Below are positions 23,561-36,871 of a DNA stretch of 64,000 nucleotides, piece by piece. A program made the translations under genes and the position numbers. Under the pieces are notes generated by a model that worked only from the letters and a program-made list of their open reading frames with translations, made no database searches and was not told where the DNA came from. Every line of letters starts with the position of its first letter. Position 1 is the first letter of the stretch. Origin of the DNA: Gnetum montanum (lineage: Eukaryota > Streptophyta > Gnetopsida > Gnetales > Gnetaceae); NCBI GenBank assembly GCA_015680685.1, contig MNCI01028378.1, forward strand, positions 329,592 through 393,591, read 5' to 3'.

Positions 23561-26498
23561 AGAGAGAGGAGGAGCAACTAAACCAAAAGGTACCTAGTGG
23601 CATAAATTAAGAACCTAAGAATGTCTAAAACATGCATGGAAATATCTAAAGAACTTATTAATTCCCATTCTAAGGAAATGACCCCAAATAAGAACTTAAA
23701 AATGGAAACAATAACCACAATCATATGCTAATAGAAATAGGAAATAAGGACTTGACTAATCAAAATTCAATTACCTTCAAGATTACATGGGATGATAATT
23801 GAAAAACTAAGTCACTAAGGATGGTAAGTAAGAAGCCTCAAGTGTATGATCCAAGGGAACTAGGGTCCATTTTCCAAACACTCCTCTATGAGTTCAATCA
23901 TGGGGGAGACACCAATCATGATCAAGGAATTAATAATCATTTTTTAATTTTTTTTACAAGTTCCCTTTTATTTCTAATTTTTTGTTATGCCTTTTCACAT
24001 TTCTTACCAATTTCCACATTCTTTGATATCTTTTCATCCTCTTATACTTTTTTATTTCTTAAACCATTTGCAATTCTTTGATATTTTTTTCTTCTTTTTA
24101 ATCTTTTTCATTCTTAATATCTTTTACAATTTTTTGTACTTTGTTTACATATTACTTGTACATATTTCTATCAATGTTAAATAAAACACATTGAATAAAG
24201 TAAGATGTAGTCCCAATAAGGTGAAAATTTCTCTATGTTATCAAATCATAAGGGATTGATTATTTGTACAGTGAGACCACATCACCATCCATCCATTCCA
24301 ATAATAAGAGGCTCTTACCATTGCCATAATGATATTCATTCCATCATCAAATTAATAATAAACTTCTAACCATTATGCCTGAATAGAAAAGTGAAGAACC
24401 AAGGGGGAATGTGAAGGGTGTGAAATCAAGGGGATTTGTGGATTTTCTTAGATTCCTACTATGAGTTCTATCCTATTTCTAAGGAAGTATTATATCCTTG
24501 TAGATCTAATGAAATAAGGAAATAAGAGTATAATAATTGCTACATTACCATGTCACTGGAAAGACATGTTACCCATGCCTAAAGGTACGCAGCTTCTTAG
24601 GAATCTAAAAAATAAAATGTGCAATAAATAAACTCCTTCCTTGGACAATATGCCAAGTGGTAATACTTGCAATAGTGGTAGTCTTATGGTTGTAAATCCA
24701 AGAGATGAAATAATGTGATGTCATTAGAAAGTAGTTTGGACTTTATTTGAATCTTGGAAAGAAGGGCTAATGATTACTTTAACCATTAATAACACACAAG
24801 GATTCATTATACCTATGGTAAGATACCTCATGTCCCAAGTTTAGTAATCCTTTCTCTAGTCTATCTCACCTCACTATATATTTAATCATAACTTGTGGTT
24901 TTGTGTAATATAGCATTATTTTTCTAATTTGGTGATACTAACATGTGTGTTTTTCTATATAGGTATTTCTTACATTCAACTCCTTGAGTACCTAAGGACA
25001 CTTTAGATGTGGTTATACAAGGGAACTAAAGGCTAGAGCTTGCTTCAGGGAGAATCCACTTGTATAACTCTTATATTTCATACTTGCCAAGAAACTTCAC
25101 ATCATCTTGTGCCTTTCAAGATCATCCAAAATCTAATAAATACTTCCAATAATCTCTAATACTTTTTCCATGCATAAAAAATTCATTACCCATCTCTTAT
25201 TCGTATAATAAACTTTCGTTGTCTGAGATTCCTTCTTTAGAAACTTTGAACATCAAATTTTAAAAAACTATGCTTCATTAATGGCCATGATCCTCTGGCT
25301 AAGCTTTACATCTTCCAAATATTCCATTTGAGTAATTTCTAAGAAAAATCAATGAAAAATTAATCTTTTTAATGGTGATGTTGTAGGTACCTACAATGTT
25401 GTACATATAAAAATAGTATATATATTTGTGAGAGTTAGTAAACTTTTTCATCTCTCATTTGTAGTAAGAGAAGTTTTTATAGTTTTTCCTTAGCCTTGTT
25501 GCACACTCACTTCCAAAGGCCATAACTTCACCCTCATAGCTTTGATTTCCAAAATTCTTAAATCCTGGTCATTCGAGAGTGCTCAACTTAGTTGTGGGAG
25601 GGTGCATTGCATGATATAAGGAATCAAAAATTTGAAAATTTGAGTCAAAAATTCCTAATGCCTGGAAGATACTATAAAGGATAAGTACAAAGAAATAATA
25701 AGAATCTTAAATTTAATTAATCAAACTAAGGCTAGAAAGATTCAGATAATACTCTTAATAAATCATATCAACTATTTTAGGCCATAATAAGCAAGGAAAA
25801 TGAGAGAAGGTAATAATTAACTACAAGATATAACAACTAAGGGATTCCTTTTCGAAAATTTTTTGAATTCTAAAATCATAATAAGATAAGAACTTGCTCT
25901 AACCAAGGGTATGAGCAAGGTAAATAACTATTAAGAATTGATAAGAACACCCTAATAATTTCAAACCCTTTTTGATTGCAAATGGTCCCAAAGAGGATAC
26001 TAGAAGGAGAACCTTCATAACATGGGAGCGAAAGATGAAGAGATTGTGGGAGAGGCCAAGTAGGGGAACAAACACCAAAAATAGAACATGCAAAGAAGGA
26101 GGCTCAATCATACAACATTCATCAAGAAACTCCTACTATAGATCACTCAGCCCAAGGAGAGGTAGAAATCTTTATTTATGGAAATTCCTACTACATAGCA
26201 CTTAGCTCAAGGACATATGGAAAAATAAGATAGGGATAGAAGAGGAGAAACCTTCCAAAATATTTACAAAAAAGGGAAGAAGCTGATGGAAGAGCCACCA
26301 CTACCCAAAATATGAACTACATTAAGCCACTTCAAATATTATTTTTTTTTTGTTTTGTCATGTAATAGTGTCATTTTTGTACACATCATTATGGTAGTCA
26401 AAGTTAGTCAATAATCCCATACCTTCCCAATATTTTGTAAGAAACTTGTTCCTCCTTTTGTTCACTTGAGGATGATTTTTCATTTAGTCATGGGGGCA
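23561..26498 (+). other. Element B interior without pol
   Basis: I see no gene in these 2.9 kb. 23940-24180 is very T-rich. Around 24560-24600 there is a reverse-complement match to the post-integrase block of elements A and B2 ('ttacccatgcct'). The end near 26400-26498 aligns with sequence beside the 3' LTR of B2. The last bases, 'catttagtcatgggggca', include the polypurine tract before the LTR TG at 26499. Confidence 0.5.
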
Positions 26499-27231
26499 TG
26501 ATGAGTCATGTTTTTCAATGGCTATGAAACCTTAGCCTTAATATCTTAACCCTGATATCTTAGCCCTAATATCTTGGTCCCAATATTAGATCTCATGCTA
26601 CGTTATCAGATATTTGATATCGCAAGATGCATTCCTACCTATAAATACAACACTTGGGAACATGATTCAAATAACCTTCATTCCACCCTTAGGTAGATCC
26701 TTGTAATTTTATTTCATAAATTTTAGTGATAGAGTGAATGCTTGTAGTGTGGTGCTGAGTAGTTGTACAGAATCTTTATTCAAGTGAAGTATACTTGAGC
26801 ACAGTTCATGATCAGAAGTAAAGATTGAGATTGTTTTTTATCATTGCAGCATCTACTTAGTTTTAATTTTTTACTTAGAATAGTTTTTACTATATTATTA
26901 ATTTAATTATTTACATTTTCAAGTATCTTACTTTACTTGTTCATTAGTAAAGAAAAATAAGTACAACTACTTTTAAGTGTTTAAGTGTAATCCTTTGGTA
27001 ATCTCAATAGTATTATTGCTTCGTTTGCCTAGTAGCATAATGCTTGGTAACATAGTAATGGTTACATGAGCCCAGGATGTGTGTGGTAAGCTAGGACTAG
27101 ATGCTTATCACTCTAGGCTAGAGTATATTTACATTATCGTCATTACTTAGATTTAAGATTAAATTTCATTCTCAATTATGTTTATGGCTAGGAGTAATTG
27201 GGGCCTAACAACATCGATTATCATATGTCTT
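26499..27231 (+). repeat. Element B 3' LTR, truncated at its 3' end
   Basis: It begins TGATGAGTCATG after the polypurine tract and follows the 5' LTR, including the TATA box at 26640-26647, until about 27231. There 'attatcatatgtcttg' gives way to LINE reverse transcriptase sequence. About 190 bp present at the end of the 5' LTR are missing. CTAGG occurs on both flanks (20209-20213 and 27232-27236), but with the LTR end deleted its value as a target duplication is uncertain. Confidence 0.65.
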
Positions 27232-27829
27232 GCTAGGAGAATCATTCTACTATAGACTATTTAATAACTAGGTGTTATTATATGAAGAATGAAAAAATTC
27301 CCAACCATAAGAATTTTATCTATTTTGTTTGTTTTCTAAGGCATATGATTTTGTTTCTTGAAATAAACCTTGAAAGTGATAGTATAGCATTAAAATTCTA
27401 TAAGATCGCATTTCTACTACTAAAATAATATATGAGATAGTTAATATTCTTATTAAAGATACTCTTACTAGAGAAATAATAATTATTAATAACTTAGTAG
27501 GAGTTAAATATGGTTGTCCTTTATCCTCTACCCTCTTTGGCATATTTATAGATGAATTGGAGGAATGAATATAGAATGCCTCTAATAATGTTGGAGACAA
27601 TGAATGTATTATTTTTGAACATACTTCTCTATGAAAATGATGTAACCTTAATTATAAATTTAGCTACATGATTAAATTAAGTTGAAGCCATTTGTCAATT
27701 TATTGCTTATACTGAGAATTTAAGTCACAAGGAGAAAGTCAATTATGCTTAAGAGATAATGAACGTTATACAAGAAAATAAATGGTTGCATCAATAAAAA
27801 TTATGGCTTTAGTCATGAAATATTATAAT
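27232..27829 (+). pseudogene. LINE copy 2, reverse transcriptase segment
   Basis: The stretch encodes a recognisable LINE reverse transcriptase palm: NHSTIDYLITRCYYMKNEKI, then SKAYDFVS, then NNLVGVKYGCPLSSTLFGIF followed by IDELEE. The catalytic block is decayed to LYENDVTLIINLA (Y-A-D-D to Y-E-N-D). It ends with LSHKEKVN, the usual L-x3-K-T-K-x region. After one early shift the reading stays in one frame for about 480 bases, broken by stops. About 400 residues expected between the endonuclease piece at 20213 and this piece are missing. Gypsy element B2 is inserted at 27829/27830. Confidence 0.75.
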
Positions 27830-28663
27830 TGATGAGTGGCAAGGTACCCCTATGTCCAACCATACAAATCACAAGCATTCACGTGTGATCCAGTTGAATT
27901 CCGCAAACCTTAAGTTCTTAAGTACATTGGTTCTAAGACATGAAATCTAATTAAAACAATCATGGTCTTCTCAGTTCTAGTTATGAAGTACAAGTATATG
28001 GTGAAGTGAAACTAAGGTATATATGATTTTTATCATTTTGTATTTTATAAGTTTAATTTCCTAGAACAAGAATAAAAGGTAGAGAAATTTAATATCTAAT
28101 TAATCTATTTCCTAGCTAGCCTAACACAAGTACCTGTTCTCACTCCCTCAACATATCTTAATGCATGTAGCACTGTTGGGTTACCAAACATTAAGCATTT
28201 TTGGGCTACCAAGTGCTACACATATGCTTGAAGAGGTGGTGCTTGTGTTTATTAATAACTAAAAATTAACTACTTAATGAAAATGCATTAAAGTAAAGTG
28301 CATGAATAATAAATGCATTAAAGAAGACATGAATCTATTCTTAGTCTTGCAAATATTATCAAAAGGGCTTGTCTTAATTCCCATCACACTACTATGCTCA
28401 GGTACATCAATGCTCGAATAAAGGTTTGTACACACTCAAACTCTTGTTACATGCACTCAAAAATATTCTAACTTTGGAATGACTAAATTGTAAAAACTTC
28501 ATTACTCTATGCAAAAACTAATGAAAAACCATATGAGAATTATGAGCCCAAGCACTATATTTATAGGCTAGCATAAACCCCACAATATTAGATATTTGGC
28601 ATCATGTCTTGGGCTCCAATATCGAATATCTAATATCAAAGGCTGTCAAAATACAATTCATCA
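27830..28663 (-). repeat. Element B2 3' LTR
   Basis: This 834-bp LTR begins on the minus strand TGATGAATTGTATTTTGACA and ends CACTCATCA. A minus-strand TATA box lies at 28558-28565. The U3 tip (28570-28650) repeats GATATT and AATATC motifs as in element B. A polypurine tract (minus strand GTAGGGGTA) abuts at 28664. Confidence 0.8.
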
Positions 28664-30645
28664 TACCCCTACAACTGAATGAAAATTTTTCCTTGAGTGA
28701 AGAAGAGGAGGAACAAGTTCCTTATAAAATATTACGTAGGTATGGGATTATTGTCTAACATACAAATTGACTCCGTTGGAACAAAAAAAATTTAAGTACC
28801 TGAGTGTATGGAGATACAATCTCTTACAAAAGTGGGTGTTCATGATAATAGAATTAAACACCCTAGATAAAATTGACATCCAACTCCTCTTGGTAGCTAA
28901 AGAGCAAGGGAGAAGATTCAACAATTATGAAGGCTCCTCATCATAAGGTGCTGCTACTTATCCTTTGGTGAAGATAGTTTCACTTTTAGTCCATACTTCA
29001 CACTGCAATCACAATAGAATCATGAATTAGTATGCAATGTGTAACATATAGCTTTAAAGTACCTTGTCTTGTTGGTGGTTACACTTGGCTAGGTTGTGAT
29101 TATGGTGGCTATATTCAATTAATAGTTTTAGTAGGAAGACTAACAAGTAGGGTAAAATGGATAAGTGGTCCATTATGAAATTTGAAAAAAATCAAATAAG
29201 ATGAAATGCTTGAAGAAGGTTTAAGAATTCATAACAATAAAAAGAAAATTTCACTAAAAAACATTGTGAAGAGATGCACAATTAGATGTCATTGATGAGG
29301 CATGCAAAAGGGTTTGATTGTGAGAATGTCTAAGGGTAAAGAACTTAACTAATTTAATCAATTGGTATACAAGTGGATCCTCCCCAAAGTACACACATGC
29401 CTTTTATTGCCCTTGAATAACTTTAAACTAAGGAGTCCATGGGCTCCATGGATGATTAATGGTTATGAAAAGTTAAATACTAAAAATTGAAAGAAACTAC
29501 CTAATAATTTTGATACATCAAAGTAGGACATCAAACAAGAACATGAAATTGGCAATGAGGTGAGACATGGAAAGCATAGATGGATGAGAGAGAATAGAAT
29601 GGAGTTCTTGATTAAGGTCACATGAAGTCCCTTGTGGATTTTGTGGTTAAATAACCTAATAAAATCTATCCTTAGTCCAGACCAAAACCAACCATGTTCA
29701 ATGACTTCACATCACCATTCTAAGACCAATCTACCCCCCCTAAGACACAAGAGTGCTTGCACAAAATAACCACCATTTCTTATTAAAGAAGAAAAGAGAA
29801 GTAGGAAGTGAGAAAGAGCCTTAGTTAGAGGGGACCTTCAAGCATGGGTAAGATGTCTTTCTAGTCCCATAACTAGTGCTTATAGCTCATTTATTTTGTC
29901 TAATGGGTGTGCTTTGAATTTTCATTATTTTTTTTAATGAGAACCACACCATGGAAAGACTTATTCAACTTCCTTTTATTGGTCAACATGGAATAGTAAG
30001 AAATCCATGACAACACACATGAACCCAAGCAAGCAGAAAACCACAAAGAATACCAAATCTTCCTAAAATCACACCCTATTCAAACCTTTGAATCCTTTCC
30101 AAATCTGAAAACTACCAAAGTCACAAATTTTTTATAGTTTTATGAATGAAAAGGGACTATATATTTCTAGAACAAGAAAAACCATAGATTTTGTGGATGG
30201 GTGGATGTTGTGGACTCATTTATTATTGCATGAAAAAGAAACTATGTCCTAATTATCCATAACAAAATTCAAAGCTAGAATCCAAACACCAATGACCAAA
30301 TAACTAACTAGTACATACCACCATCAAGTAATGAATTATCACAATGCCTAGCACTTATCAACAAAAAGTTAGAAAAATGTACCAAAATAAAACAAAATAT
30401 AAAAGAAAGTGTAAAATATGTAGGATAGAGCAAATGTACTAATGATGGTGTAAAGCAAGAATTTGAAAAGATTAATAACATGAAAACAAGAATATGTAAA
30501 ATAAAAAATGTGCAAAACAAAAATTTGTAAAAAAAATATAAAAAAATTAATAAGCCACTTATATTGTTAGCATGGATGGTCATCTTCCCCATGAATGAGT
30601 TGAAAGGAGGAGATCTGAAATATTGAATGTGGTTGTCTATCTGAT
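28664..30645 (-). other. Element B2 post-integrase noncoding region
   Basis: I see no gene here. 29290-30645 aligns in order with 11300-12760 of element A, including the 'ggcatgggtaa'-type block near 29845. The element A extra ORF has no counterpart in this region. Confidence 0.5.
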
Positions 30646-31600
30646 GAGGCGTTTGTTGTATTTGCTAACTTATGCTCATGGAAAGGTTTGACTTGTATGT
30701 TGACTATCTCCTTTTTCTATAGGCTCTTAGGTTTGTAGATCATCATGGCCTCAAAAGGAAAAGTTTCATAAATTATATAAGGTCCTTACCATAATGTTTG
30801 GAACTTATTTTTTTGAGGTACATGTGTGGGATTCTAGTAGAGAACCTTATCTTCTGGTTGAAATTTGACTTTTCTAATTTCAAGGTCATGGAAATTTTTG
30901 TTCAATTCCTTGTGCAACTCATTATATGATAGGGGAAACAATCAAGTTTCATCTAGCAAGTTGAGATTCATTAAACTTTCTTATTGTGCTAGACTTAAGT
31001 CAAGGTTAATGTCACAGTCTGTTAAAAGTGTACAGAGCTAATAGGAAGAATAGCCTATAGGAAGTTCCCATGTTGAGTGGTAAGTCCAAAGGGCATCATT
31101 GAGTTTCATGCTCTAGTCTTTCCTATAATTGTTAATAGTCCTTGTTAGAATCCTAGTGATTTCCCTATTGGTAACCTTAACTTGACCATTGGCCTAGGGG
31201 TAGTAGGGTGTTGTGAGTTTATGTTCAACCCCAAATCATTGCATGATCTTTCAAAAGGTAGTGCCTATAAAGTGAGTTCCATTATTAGAAATTAATGCAT
31301 TTGGCACATCAAACTTGTTTACAATGTTTTATTGTACAAACCAAACAACAGTAGAAGATGTATAGTTGGTGATGACTACTGATTCTACCGATTTCGTACA
31401 ATAGTCAATAGTGAGTATGATGTGCACCTTTCCATTTGACATGGGCATGATGGGATCTATATAATCAATTTCAAAAAATTTAAAGGGTTTAAGTGGTTGA
31501 ATCCATTGTTGAGGTTCCTCCATTCGAGTAGTCATTCCACCATTTCATTGGTAGTGTTCACAAGAGTGGACATATTGATGAGCATACCTAAAAATTGTTG
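30646..31600 (-). pseudogene. Element B2 integrase remnant
   Basis: The integrase is recognised by EIDYIDPIMPMSNGKVHIIL, which holds the first catalytic Asp block, then ALISNNGTHFIGTTF, in which D-N-G has become N-N-G. LTTPYYP and ANGQVKVTNREI follow with the catalytic Glu lost. The C-terminal part resembles element A near 12800. Several stops and one or more shifts break it. Confidence 0.65.
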
Positions 31601-31949
31601 GCTAGTAATACCCTACCATTAGGATTTTAATGGCTATGCATCTCCTAGCATAGTGGCCCCCACAAGGACCTTATGAGCATCTTGAGAATGTGTAGTTGAT
31701 TAGCATCAGGGACACACCATCAAACTAGGCCATCAGTGTACACCTTGTACAGGTGTTCATTGATCACCATGAAGTGTTTCACCTTGTGAAGAAACTATTA
31801 TTTCTTCTGGTGGTCCAACACTTATGGCATATCCTAAGTGAGAATATAGGTGAGAATTCCATCATACCATTTAGGATCATTGGGAAATTATTTGGTTATA
31901 GCCCCAGCAAAGATGATTTTTTCATAAAACATATCAGATAACGGGCTTT

Positions 31950-32300
31950 CTTCCTCTTTGTTGTTCCATCATAACCAAGAGAAGTGGTTAGAAACAACAT
32001 TCATAGTACCCTTTCGATCTACCATGGTAAGATCAAATTCCTATAAGATCACCAGCCACCATATGACATGCAGACTCATCGTTGGCTTATTTATTAGGAA
32101 GCATATGGCATTGTGGTCTATGTGCACAAACACTTTGTATCCAAGAACATGGTGCCTAAACTTCTCTAGAGAAAGCATAGCTATAATTAGTTCTTTTTCT
32201 ATCATGGTGTACTTCAGTTCTACACCCATAGTGCTTTGGCTAGCACAGTGGATGTAGTATGGACATTTCTTGTCATCCATCTATGTAAGGGTAGCTCCCA
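31950..32300 (-). pseudogene. Element B2 RNase H remnant
   Basis: This is a well-kept gypsy RNase H stretch: YYIHCASQSTMGVELKYTMI, then EKELIIAMLSLEKFRHHVLG and YKVFVHIDHNAICFLINK. These are the standard blocks A-S-x-x-L, Y-x-x-x-EKE-L and D-H-x-A-x-x-x-L. It supports a single RNase H in this family, unlike element D. The surrounding frame is broken. Confidence 0.75.
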
Positions 32301-32779
32301 AGGCATAACTAATGCATTCGTCATAACATGAAATGATCTAGACTAGTTAGGTGCCTGTAGAATTGGAGTTCCTACAAGTTTCTTCTTGAATTTTTGGAAT
32401 GCTTTTTCACATTCATTGGTCTAGACAAATGGGACATCTTTCTTTGTCAACTCAACCAATGGTTTTACAATCTTAGAGAAATTCTCTATGAATTGCTAAT
32501 AATAGCTAGTATGTCCAAGGAATGACCAAACATCTTTAAAAGTTTCTAGTTGATAGGTAATCCCTTGGATAATCTTTATTTTCTCAAGGTCTACCTCAAT
32601 TCCTGTTTATAAGATTCAATGCCCCAATACAATTCCTTCTTAGACCATCATATGACTCTTTTGTCAGTTGAGCTATATATTTGTTTCAACACATCATTTT
32701 AGTACTTGCTTAAGGTGGTCCAAGGCATGCTCAAATTTAGCTCTATAAGAAGAAAAATCATCCATAAATACTTCCACAT

Positions 32780-33130
32780 CATTACTATATTTCTATTGAA
32801 AAATTCTCAAGGCTAGGCATTGGAATGTAGCAAGGGCATTGCATAGACCAAAAGGCATCTTGCGATATGCAAAAGTTTCCCAAGGACTTGGGAATGTTGT
32901 TTTGGCCTCGTGCTTTGGTGCAATCTAGATTGGTTATAGCTACTATAATCATCCATAAAACTATAGTAGAAATATCCAAATATTTTGTCTAACACCAAAT
33001 TAATGAATGGTAATAGAAAATGATCCTTGAATGTTGCCATATTCAATAGCCAAAAATTGATGCAAAACCACCACTTACCATTTTTCTTTGGTACAATCAC
33101 AAGTGGACTAACCCACTCACTATCTGCAAT
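32780..33130 (-). pseudogene. Element B2 reverse transcriptase remnant
   Basis: The readable part is MIVPKKNGKWWFCINFWLLN, then MATFKDHFLLPFINLVLDKI, then YYSFMDDYSSYNQ, corresponding to the VPKKDGxWRxCxDYRxLN, KDxFPLPxIDxxLD and FLDGYSGYNQI blocks. A frame change after YNQ leads to the next segment. The palm Asp survives in SFMDDY. Confidence 0.7.
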
Positions 33131-33599
33131 GGGCTAAATGAACCTTGCCTTGAGGAGTTATTCAATTTTCTCTTTGACGATCTTCTTTAATTTGGGGTTT
33201 GATCACCTCTATGGCTATCTCTTTGGCTTCATGGCTAGATCAATGTAGATGCGATGTTGGCATATCCTAGGATCAATTTCTATGGGTTCAAGATATGACC
33301 AGGCAAAGGCTACTTCCCATTTTTAACCACTTTTAATAGCATCTATTTTTGTTCTAGAGTAAGTTTACATTGATTATGATTAACTTTCCATTTTTTAAGA
33401 ACACATATTCCATGCTAGCTAGTAGAGTTTTTAGTTCAAGGGATTCTTGCTTGAAATTTTTAGGAATTTCCAACTCTTCCCAGTATGTATCATCATTTGC
33501 ATCATTAGAAAGTTGGTGACGATCTTACTCTAGTTCATTCATGCCTATGAAATATGCACATGTGAGGCTCTCAATTGCTTCCATGCAAAGTGTGTTACT

Positions 33600-34370
33600 T
33601 TTAGAATCAGTGATCAACCCCTAAGTATCCTCTTGTTTTGTGGCTAGTATGTACAGATATCTTTCAATGTTAGCTTCTAGTGCACATTACTTGCATGTAG
33701 AGATGGATGCTTGTTTCACTACCCAAATTTGCTACACATAATTGCACCCTGTATCGTTATATGCAATGCATGGAACTTTCTTCTTATTGATCTTTTTGAA
33801 TGCATTTTCTTTAGATATTTCTAGGGAAAGATCTCTGATGCCCATTCTTGCATCAATGGTGCTTAGCCATGCCCTTCCCATGATGATTGGGAAGTCCCCT
33901 TTGTAGTTCTCTATGTTGATCACTAAGAAATTAGTAGGATAAGACCACCCAAAAATAGTGGTCACAATGTCTTCCATTAGTCCAAATGGAACAATGATGG
34001 ACTGGTCTACTAATTCTAATCTAATATTGCTCTTCTTGAGGGAAGGTAGGTTCCATGTAGTATACATCTCACAAGAAATTAGGTTGACATAGAACCTTAG
34101 TCAAGAAGAGCTTTGCATGATTCATTCCTAGCAATCTGCAAATAGATAAGAGGATTTTTAGGATTTGCTAACTTCCTAGGAAGGTTGCCAACACTGATCC
34201 AATTAGATACAATGTGAGTAAGCATCATAGTATGGATCTTGGGTGATGTTTGATTTGAAGGGGACTTGGAGGAATTTGATACAGAGAGAGATGGAGAAAC
34301 AAGGTTGTTAACCATGAGTATATTTGACAGCTTAGATGGACTTCTAGGTTAGAAGAAAGATCTTCTCTTT
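33600..34370 (-). pseudogene. Element B2 protease region remnant
   Basis: The aspartic protease region is seen as ESCKALLD near 34097-34130, followed by a stop. KSNIRLELVDQSIIVPFGLM, NFLVINIENYKGDFPIIMGR and MGIRDLSLEISKENAF come next, aligned with elements A and C. The segment ends near KVPCIAYNDTGCNYV. The active-site D-x-G is interrupted by a stop, so it is inactive. Confidence 0.6.
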
Positions 34371-34379
34371 GATCAAGTA

Positions 34380-36075
34380 TTCGACCCATTCAATTGATGA
34401 TTCATTTCGCTTTGATCACAACTATAGGGGGTGTGACCATGATGGAGGTGACCAACGAAACTGAAATGATCGAAGGGGTGATCAAGCAAGCCAAGATCGG
34501 GGGCACCAGCATTTAAGAAAGGCTTGTCATCATGAATGAAGGGGTGGTAGTAGAAGGCATTGTCAACACCATAATCTAGGCCTTGATGATCCTTATCTTT
34601 CGACCCAGAGTATGCTAAACATTGTAGAGGCATTATAAATTCCAACAAGGCATGTAAAGGATAGTTAGATCAAAAGGCTAGACATGAACAATATCCCTCA
34701 GTTCAAAGGGGGATATAACTTAGATCTGCAGAATCATCTTCAAGCTTTCCAAAATGCATGTGCCTTGCAGAACATAGAAAATGAATGGAAAAAACTTAAG
34801 TTTTTCCCATGGAAACTCATTAAAGAAGCAAAGAATTAGTATTAGTCCTTAGAACTGAAATCTATCAGATGATGGAGTACAATGCTTGAATTGTTCAATG
34901 ACAAATATAAAATGTACTCTAGGGTGTCCAACTTGAGAAGGTAGATCCAAGGATGGAAACAAGAAATACAAGAACCCTTGGACACCACCATCAATTGATA
35001 TTATTCCTTAATGCATAGATGTCTTGGCCATGATTATTCTCAACTAGACCAACTTTTCCACATTATAGATAGGCTTCGATCTGAAACAAGGAGAACTCTT
35101 GAACTCTATGCTAAAGGAAAATTATTAGAATTAAGCATCCATGAGATCCAAAGATTGATTAAGTAGGTAGCTAAAGAGGAAGGAAAATTAAAAAAATGAG
35201 AAGTGTAGAAGGGTACAATCACAATCCTTCCATTTACAAGTGGGAGATTTGATTTTGTGATAGTGAAAAAGAATCAACACTTGATAAGATGGTGGATAGG
35301 AAAGCCTTGTCACTTCAAAAATTTCAATCTAAAATTACGGCCAAGGTTGATTAGTTATGGAAATCAATGAAAAGTAGATTTCAAGCCTTCCTAAAAATTT
35401 CTAAGGAACAAGGTAGTGATCGTGAGTGCAGGAGATGCAAGGAAGTTGAACATGCCTATCAAAGAGGTAAGGCAAGATTATTGTAATGGAGGAAGTTGTA
35501 GGAAACAAATTAAATGATGATGGTGGATGTGACATCTACCATTATGAATAGCCTAAAGGATGTTGTTCTATTTTGTCACACTTACAAGAATGTAGGATGT
35601 ATGCCTTGAATCCATGACTAGCATAAAGGCACACACCCAGACGATTTCCTTATCCTCAAGGTAATTCTAGGTAGTTTCATTAGCAAAAAAAGTATTATCC
35701 AAGTGGAACTCCACTACAACCATATGAGAAATATCAATTATGGAAACAACCATAGTCATGGGCACTAGTACCACCAAGGTAGCAATACCCTTACCACCAA
35801 CCTAATCCATATGGGTATTACATTCCACAACCCTTGTCTCCATTTGACTCCTCCAGTCATGTTTGTACTTTCTAATCTCACTACCATCCTTCTAATTATT
35901 ATCAAACTCATTCTTCACATGTAAGAAGGGATACCACCTTTTACCCTTATCCTTCTCCTATTATTACACATCTTCCTCCTCTATCTACAAAGTTTCCACT
36001 TACTCCACCTATGTAGGGTGAACTCCTAGCTCAACTACAAAACACAATGCCACTAGGACCATTAATCTATACCTG
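34380..36075 (+). pseudogene. gag: Inverted gag block inside element B2
   Basis: The central and C-terminal part of gag lies on the plus strand although the rest of this element is on the minus strand. It reads DDPYLSTQSMLNIVEAL, IPTRHVKDS, IKRLDMNNIPQFKGGYNLDL and LQAFQNACALQNIENEWKKL, aligned with elements B and C in their sense orientation. It ends with LAQLQNTMPLGP near 36060. On either side the minus strand resumes, with gag N-terminus above 36076 and protease below 34370. This is an inversion relative to elements A and C. Stops are present. Confidence 0.7.
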
Positions 36076-36760
36076 GTAAAGAGGAAGGAGGACTAGCACC
36101 ATCACGATGCCTGCTACCCCTCTTTGGTGAACACGGCCATGATCACGATCTTGTTTCTTGTTTGCATTCCTACCTTGACTTACCTCTTTGAATACTTCTT
36201 TGTCATTGGATCCATTCTTACTGAAACTAGGATTGTGAATCATGGAGTATAGTTTTTGGTTTTAACCTCCTTTGCCAAAGTCAAAGAGAGGAATTTCATT
36301 AAATGAAAAGCTCGCAAACATGGGTTCTCCATCATCTTTTTGGTATAGCTAGACTGGGGAATTATTAAATCATTTCCTCTTCGTAGATTCATGAAGTTAT
36401 TCTAGTTGTTGATCCCTTAGACATTATGCCTCAGTGGTATGATAATCCCTAGCATCACTATCGTGCACAATGTACTCAGCATGAAGTCTTTGAAGATCCC
36501 ATAGTATAAGCATTTTTTGGAGCATTATAGAAATGAATCAATTGGGTGGAAACATGATGTTACCCTCCATGTCACGCCACCATAGTTGTTCATCCTAATG
36601 TAGGATGAAGGTGAAATTGGATACATACTCATTAGGATGAGCATATACGACTTGATATTGTTGGAGAACCTATTAATGTACTCCATAAAACTTAGGTGAA
36701 GAATCACTCCTATGAGAAGGAGATAGTTTATATTAGAGAATAAAAATGCATTGTGCTTTT
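36076..36760 (-). pseudogene. gag: Element B2 gag N-terminal remnant
   Basis: The minus strand carries YMLILMSMYPISPSSYIRMN followed by NYGGV, matching the N-terminal gag segment of element A. SFSKNGSNDKEVFKEVSQGR and a basic Arg/His-rich linker follow. It stops being collinear at about 36076, where the inverted block starts. Confidence 0.6.
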
Positions 36761-36871
36761 AAAAATTTTTGTAGTTATTGTTGAAATATGATATGACTCT
36801 AAGGTTCGTTTTAATGATTTTGAATAACTTTCACTAGATTTTAGATAGTGCACATAACAACTAAAAGGTCC

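Larger units (their letters stand above)
20214..27231 (+). mobile_element. Athila-like gypsy element B, gag-only derivative
   Basis: This plus-strand element has an 871-bp 5' LTR, an Asp-type primer site, a recognisable gag, about 2.9 kb without pol, a polypurine tract and a 3' LTR that is cut short near 27231. It belongs to the same family as A, B2 and C, with its LTR closest to B2. No protease, RT, RNase H or integrase motif is visible, so it was non-autonomous or lost pol. It is inserted in LINE copy 2. Confidence 0.7.

Noticed and set aside
23987-24184. Phe-rich open frame resembling a membrane protein
   Set aside because: It is a product of T-rich low-complexity sequence inside element B, with no homologous frame in the related elements.
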